Shown: positions 50,520 to 64,000 of the stretch, piece by piece | Numbering within the stretch: position 1 is the first letter of the stretch | How the letters are laid out: each line of letters opens with the position of its first letter | NCBI GenBank assembly: GCA_905250075.1 | Contig: CAJNOP010000108.1 | Span: forward strand, 62,001 to 126,000 | DNA: 64,000 nt | Direction of reading: 5' to 3' | Source: Rotaria sp. Silwood1 | Lineage: Eukaryota > Rotifera > Eurotatoria > Philodinida > Philodinidae | Notes under the pieces: generated by a model | What the model saw: only the letters and a program-made list of their open reading frames with translations | The model's database searches: none | What the model was told of the DNA's origin: nothing | Translations under genes and position numbers: made by a program

Positions 50520-51061
50520 ATGGCTAAAAGCAAAAACCATACCAATCATAATCAGAGTATACAAATTGAAATTTTCGAAAAAATTCTATTCCATATTATT
50601 TTCTTTTCTTTAACTAGACCGAAAGGATCATCGTAATGGAATCAAGCGACCACAATCACAACGATTTCCATCATTAAGTGGAGTATGTCAAATAGAAGCA
50701 AAAAAAAAAGCTTAACATTTTTCTTATTTTGTTACATAAGGTTGATCCAAAATATGTTCGTAATTTAAAATTTACAAAACATCACAATCATGTTGCACGT
50801 AAAAATTTACGTAAAGTACGAAAAGCTAAATTAGCCAGTGGTGACGCTACATCAAGTAAAGGTATTAAACGAATTGCTCGTCAAGTTGTACCAACAAAAA
50901 CATCATGGTCACTTACATCATTATTACAAAATATATCGTCATATTTTACTGGTGAAACAACAAAACCCGTATCACAAAAACGTGCAAAACGTAGACACCC
51001 AAATAAGAAGTCAAGCAAATCAACAACAACAACAACGGCAACAACAGCTGCTAAGAAATAA
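50520..51061 (+). CDS. RPL29: 60S ribosomal protein L29 (eL29)
   Basis: Small basic component of the large ribosomal subunit. Three exons join in frame: 50520-50556, 50618-50682, 50741-51061, giving 140 aa. The N-terminal half is unmistakable: MAKSKNHTNHNQ, then RKDHRNGIKRPQSQRFPSLS and GVDPKYVRNLKFTKHHN. The C-terminal half is divergent: after a Lys/Arg-rich helix it has a Ser/Thr/Leu-rich segment (TSWSLTSLLQNISSYFTG) and ends in a Thr-rich, Lys-rich tail. Variable tails are normal for this family. An acceptor-like TATTAG lies directly before the ATG, where a trans-spliced leader could be added, and an AATAAA occurs at 51151. It sits between DENR and the ASB gene with gaps of 162 and 163 bp. 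Confidence 0.95.
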
Positions 51062-51224
51062 ATTTTTTCAGTTGTTTTTGATTTTGTGTTGTATGAACAT
51101 ATCATTAGTTTAATGATACTGTTAAAATACAATGGAAAAAAAAGAAAAGAAATAAAAGAAAACCATCCATAAGAACATTAGGATTTTCGTTTGGTTTTGC
51201 TTTAAATCGATTTGTAGATAAAAT

Positions 51225-53482
51225 ATGAATGTTGAGAAATATACAAGAAGAACTAGATGTGCAATATGTTCGCGTGTTTGTAAGTTAGAGTTTAGAACGA
51301 AAGAAAAAAAAAGGACAAAATAAATTCTTGTTTTAGCTTTCAACAAAGAGAATACAGATCAAAATCCTTGTGAGACATATTTACTTCAATTTTTAATTGA
51401 ATTACAAGAAAAACTTGATAATCAAAATAAAATAGATGAACATTTTTCTAATTCAATTTTTGATGATGAAGATGATATTAATCAAACATCATGTAATGGT
51501 TTAACATTGATGCATATTAATGTTCTTGGTGGTGAGTGAGTATGGTGTTTACCATTATTTAATCGATCAATAAATAGTTTTGTCCTACAAATATTTTACC
51601 TTGCATGGTATACCAATCGATTATTTCAATATTTTGAGGAGAAAAAAAAAACCGTTTCTCATTTTCTAATTATTGAATTAAACTAGGTCGAAATGATTCT
51701 TCTGCAAATGACTCTGAAGAAGAAAATAATACGTTCGTTCCACTATATGAAGAATCAATAGCATTGAAAATTTATCAAGTTCTTTTGAAACGTGGTGCTT
51801 CACCCAATGGAAATGCTATTTATGAAATGCGTCCATTACATATTGCTATTCGAAGACAATGGTTACAAGTTAGTCGACTTTTGTTAGAAGCAGGTAGATT
51901 AAATAAATACTACAATAATAGGATGATCGAAAGGTTACTCGACAATCTTTATTCATGAATAGCTTTTGATAGAAACAAAGATTCGAGAATTGCAGATTTC
52001 TTCATTCAGAAAAGATTGTGTTACTTCATGATGGTATATATGATTCAACAATGTCCATTTTCGATTAACAATTTGTTGGCGAGCAGGCTTCAGCGAAATG
52101 CTGAAAGCATTATGCAGATGAGACCAGGGTTTTCGATGAGAAACAGGACTTGCTTTCCTTAAAATGTTTAACTTTCTGTCATTTGTTTAGTTTCAAGATA
52201 ACTTTGAGCAGTAACCGAGTTTTAAAACCATGTGCTTTTCTCTAGCAAAGAGTGAAGTGAAAATAAGCAGACAATGATGAAGGAAGATCAGTAGAATTAG
52301 GGAGAGGTGGCCTAGTGACAGATTGTTTATTGTGGGACAGACAGATTATAATGGTTTTCGTTTCTCTTGTATAGTCTTGCACCTATAACTCTCCAGTGAA
52401 TCATGGTAAAAATTTTCGACTTCAAATGTGGCCATGTATCATGTATATGCGGATGTAGCATAGAGCTATCAGTATTTTTCTAAAGCTCATTCGCTGATAA
52501 TTTAGTTGTCAACCGATATTTTTGTATCATAAGTCGAATTGTGCAGTGTCATAGTGTCTTTCAAATAGTGAGAGACGCAGTTCTCTTTCTTGTTTCTACC
52601 AAAAGTAAATTCGTAATCGAAAATTGTTCGGTGACTATTAGATAATTTTGTATATGTTGAACATATAATATTTGCTTTCAGGTGCTAATCCCAATGTTCC
52701 TGAAAAAGATATATATGCTTCTCAACCTATGGATATTGCCGTACTCAATGATGATCCGGAAATGATTGAAGTATTTTTTTATTTTTGTATATTTTTTAGA
52801 AATGATTCTCATAATTTTGAAATGTACATAGTTACTTCATCAATATGGTGCTTCTATAAATGGATTTAAATCAATGTTTCATCTTACACCACTTGCTGAA
52901 GCATTTACTCGAGGATATTTTGATGTATTCAAAATTCTTTTACAACTTGGCGCTAAACCAATATTAAATCTTGATCGAAATATATTTCGTTCATTTGGCA
53001 CACAATTATTTGATACTGGTATAAAAGGACGACGCCATTTTATACAATTAATGTATGATCATGGTAATACAATAACTATAGAATTAAGTTCTAAAGATAA
53101 ATAATCATAATGTTTAGGAGGTAATATTGAATCTCAATTCAAATTACATGCAATGCGTGTTGAACCTGATGGTATTATTCAGCATCAACCACGTTTAAAA
53201 TTTAGTTGTGATCCTATTTGTATTGCTGATCTTGATTCAGAGATATTTAAAAAATGGATTTGTAAGTCATATTATTATAATTATTATTATTATTTAATAT
53301 TGATTAGAATATTTTTCTTGCTAGGTGAATCTCGTTCATTAAAAGAACTTTGTCGTTTAACTTTACGTCGTTATGTTTTTAATACATTTGACGATGGTTT
53401 TAAACGTCTTTCAGCCCTTAAATTTCAAATTGAATTAGATAAACAATTGTATAGTTATATCATGTTTAATAAAAAAACATAA
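51225..53482 (+). CDS. Ankyrin-repeat and SOCS-box protein
   Basis: ASB-type adaptor that would present a substrate, through ankyrin repeats, to a Cullin5-Elongin B/C ubiquitin ligase. Seven exons join to exactly 360 codons (359 aa): 51225-51279, 51337-51531, 51687-51893, 52682-52770, 52832-53063, 53118-53261, 53325-53482. The start was chosen because ATG 51225 is the frame that joins across the 57-nt first intron; it adds a short CAIC segment (TRRTRCAICSRVSFNKE). Ankyrin repeats: GLTLMHINVLGG, LKRGASPNG with MRPLHIAIRRQWLQVSRLLL, GANPNV with QPMDIAVLNDDPEMIELL, and LTPLAEAFTRGYFDVFKILL. The SOCS box closes the protein: SLKELCRLTLRRYVF with the LCR signature of Elongin C binding. The numbered human ASB it matches cannot be told by eye. 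Confidence 0.88.
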
Positions 53483-53563
53483 ATCCGTCTTTTTTTTTCT
53501 CCTGTAAATAATATTGTGTTTTTACCTTTTATTGATTTATGTATCTAATCTCGAAATTTATAT

Positions 53564-53569
53564 AATAAA
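53564..53569 (+). terminator. Candidate polyadenylation signal of the ASB gene
   Basis: AATAAA about 80 nt after the stop codon, the closest good hexamer downstream of the three-gene cluster. Confidence 0.45.
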
Positions 53570-55204
53570 TTCAATATTTTGCTCGCTATTCATTTTTAAT
53601 GATAGTATCTGATGAATCAAAATTCTGAATTTAATAATTGAATCATATGAAAAATATACATTATTCATGGATTTTAAATCGTACACAAAAGTAACAAGTT
53701 AACAGCCCAAAGTAGAATTGTTCTAGCAGATGTATAGGATCTAGTAATTATACTAACCTTTTCCTAATTCACTTGTTTCCAGAGAGATAAGGAAGGATTT
53801 TTTTTTTACCGATAGTATCATAACATCAGGTACAATAGTTAATATAGCGATGAGTGTAGATACGAGCAGGAGTAACTTTTTTCAGCACTAACCAGGAAAG
53901 TTTCCGAACTGATCAGTTATTTTTCAACCGAGACAGTTTGCATTGAATAAATGCTAATAGGCTATGAAACACTCTCAAAATAGTTCGTGTCTTCAGTTTA
54001 TTGCTGTGAATATCGAAGAGTTTTACAATATTTTTTTAAATGAATGCGTGATTCTTCTCAAAAACGCTAGAAAAACGGGTTTTCGAATTTTAGTTTGAAA
54101 CTTTACATAGATATATGCCTTACCAAGAGTAGTTTATTGTGAAAATTTCAGCCTTTTTGATTTACGACTTGTTTGATATACGAGCATAAAATGTGCTAGT
54201 ATAAAAGACATGCTGTTACTATAGATGTACCTTAGGATAGGAACAAAAAGAAGACCTAAAACATTTACAAAAAGTAATCTCGTCAAAGTCTGTCTACATG
54301 CAATGTCTCAAGTCGATATTTAAATATCAGTTTTTTTGGAGTCTCTGACAGGATCACGGCATTGAGTTGGAATTACTGTAGAAATGTAGTATCTGGAATA
54401 AAACAAACATAAAATCAATCGTCTTAGTTTCTTCTCTCGTATGAAAAAATACTTTAGTCTCGATTACGTTAAGGATGAAAGTAGTATGCTCAAGGCTAGA
54501 TTAGAAGCATTCTTATTGATAAAATTTTTAACGAGACTGAACACCTAGAAATTACATTGTGTTAAATCGATTAGGTAACTATAAATCAGTGACCATGTAT
54601 TCTTATACATCTTTATGTAATCTTTTTCATAGCACTTCTATCGTTTCTTTCAATTGATAATCGTTAGGCAATTATTTATATTGCATAGATAATCAAGAGT
54701 GTGATATCATTCAATATGTTCGTTTTTTTTTTCAAAGCTATCCCGCTGGTCACTCGTCATAATAGAGATACTCAACGATACTTTAAATGAAACTAAAGTT
54801 AATAAAGATTTTTCGTTTCTATTATCTCGTTATGTACACCAATAATAATCTATTCATACAACAATCTAATCTTTATCACTTACTATACTATATATACTTC
54901 TCATATGTTAGTATCCAATGCTATTCAGTATTCCGAAGAAATTAATCTGCATAATGAAATGCTTGTAAAAATGTTGAACAAAAAACTCTTAATTTTATTT
55001 GAATGTTTTCTTATCAAAGAACTAATACATGAACAATAAGAGATAAAGGAGAAAAAAAACAAGATAAGCAAAGCATTTATCTCTATGTACAAAAAAAAAT
55101 AAACGATCGGAAGATTTTCGAATAACAATTATCAGCCGTATCTTTGTTCGTAATGCATACAAACACGCAATATAGAAATAATCTGACATAAGACAATAAC
55201 ATAA
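53570..55204. other. Spacer between convergent ASB and SMC5 genes
   Basis: No gene recognised. A segment at 54065-54150 (GGGTTTTCGAATTTTAG, GAAACTTTACATAGATATAT) resembles part of the dispersed foldback family seen in the ADGB and SMC5 introns. On the minus strand, a TTTATT at 54994-54999 could serve as the SMC5 polyadenylation signal. Confidence 0.45.

Positions 55205-64000
<8,796 letters not shown>

Overview
The window reads as nuclear DNA from a small-genome invertebrate, most probably a bdelloid rotifer. That placement is inference: the DNA is very AT-rich, most introns are 50-90 nt with clean GT..AG borders, genes are split into many small exons, single-exon rhodopsin-like receptors are present, and remnants of mariner, hAT and foldback elements lie between genes and in introns. 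No bacterial, viral, rRNA or tRNA gene was recognised.

Layout. 1.2-2.6 kb: a rhodopsin-type receptor whose first exon is not found. 4.4-10.6 kb: two decayed, directly repeated copies of a GH27 alpha-galactosidase gene, with a TA-flanked MITE between them. 13.7-26.6 kb (+): a 33-exon androglobin (ADGB) gene of about 1,938 codons, reconstructed with consistent intron phases; its long introns carry a mariner remnant, foldback repeats and a very fresh hAT-type MITE. 28.8-29.8 kb: a second, single-exon receptor. 30-36.9 kb: a long stretch with no recognisable gene. 36.9-38.8 kb (+): a secreted or membrane protein joining a DOMON-like domain, a SEA-like domain and one transmembrane helix. 40.5-46.8 kb (+): two tandem genes with disordered N-termini and a C-terminal PDZ domain, with identical intron phases. 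49.5-53.5 kb (+): DENR, ribosomal protein L29 and an ankyrin/SOCS-box protein, packed with gaps of 162-163 bp, a possible operon. 55.2-64.0 kb (-): SMC5 with its extreme 5' end beyond the window; its introns hold a hAT-type MITE, a foldback repeat and an antisense mariner fossil.

The genes do not form one pathway. ADGB (linked to cilia and sperm flagella in animals), SMC5 (DNA repair), DENR and RPL29 (translation) and ASB (ubiquitin ligase adaptor) are conserved animal genes. The unusual material is the domain architecture of the DOMON/SEA protein, the PDZ pair, the absence of histidine from the globin core of ADGB, and the crowd of small inverted-repeat elements. Exon borders were called by eye from splice signals and frame; where totals were summed they gave whole codon numbers.
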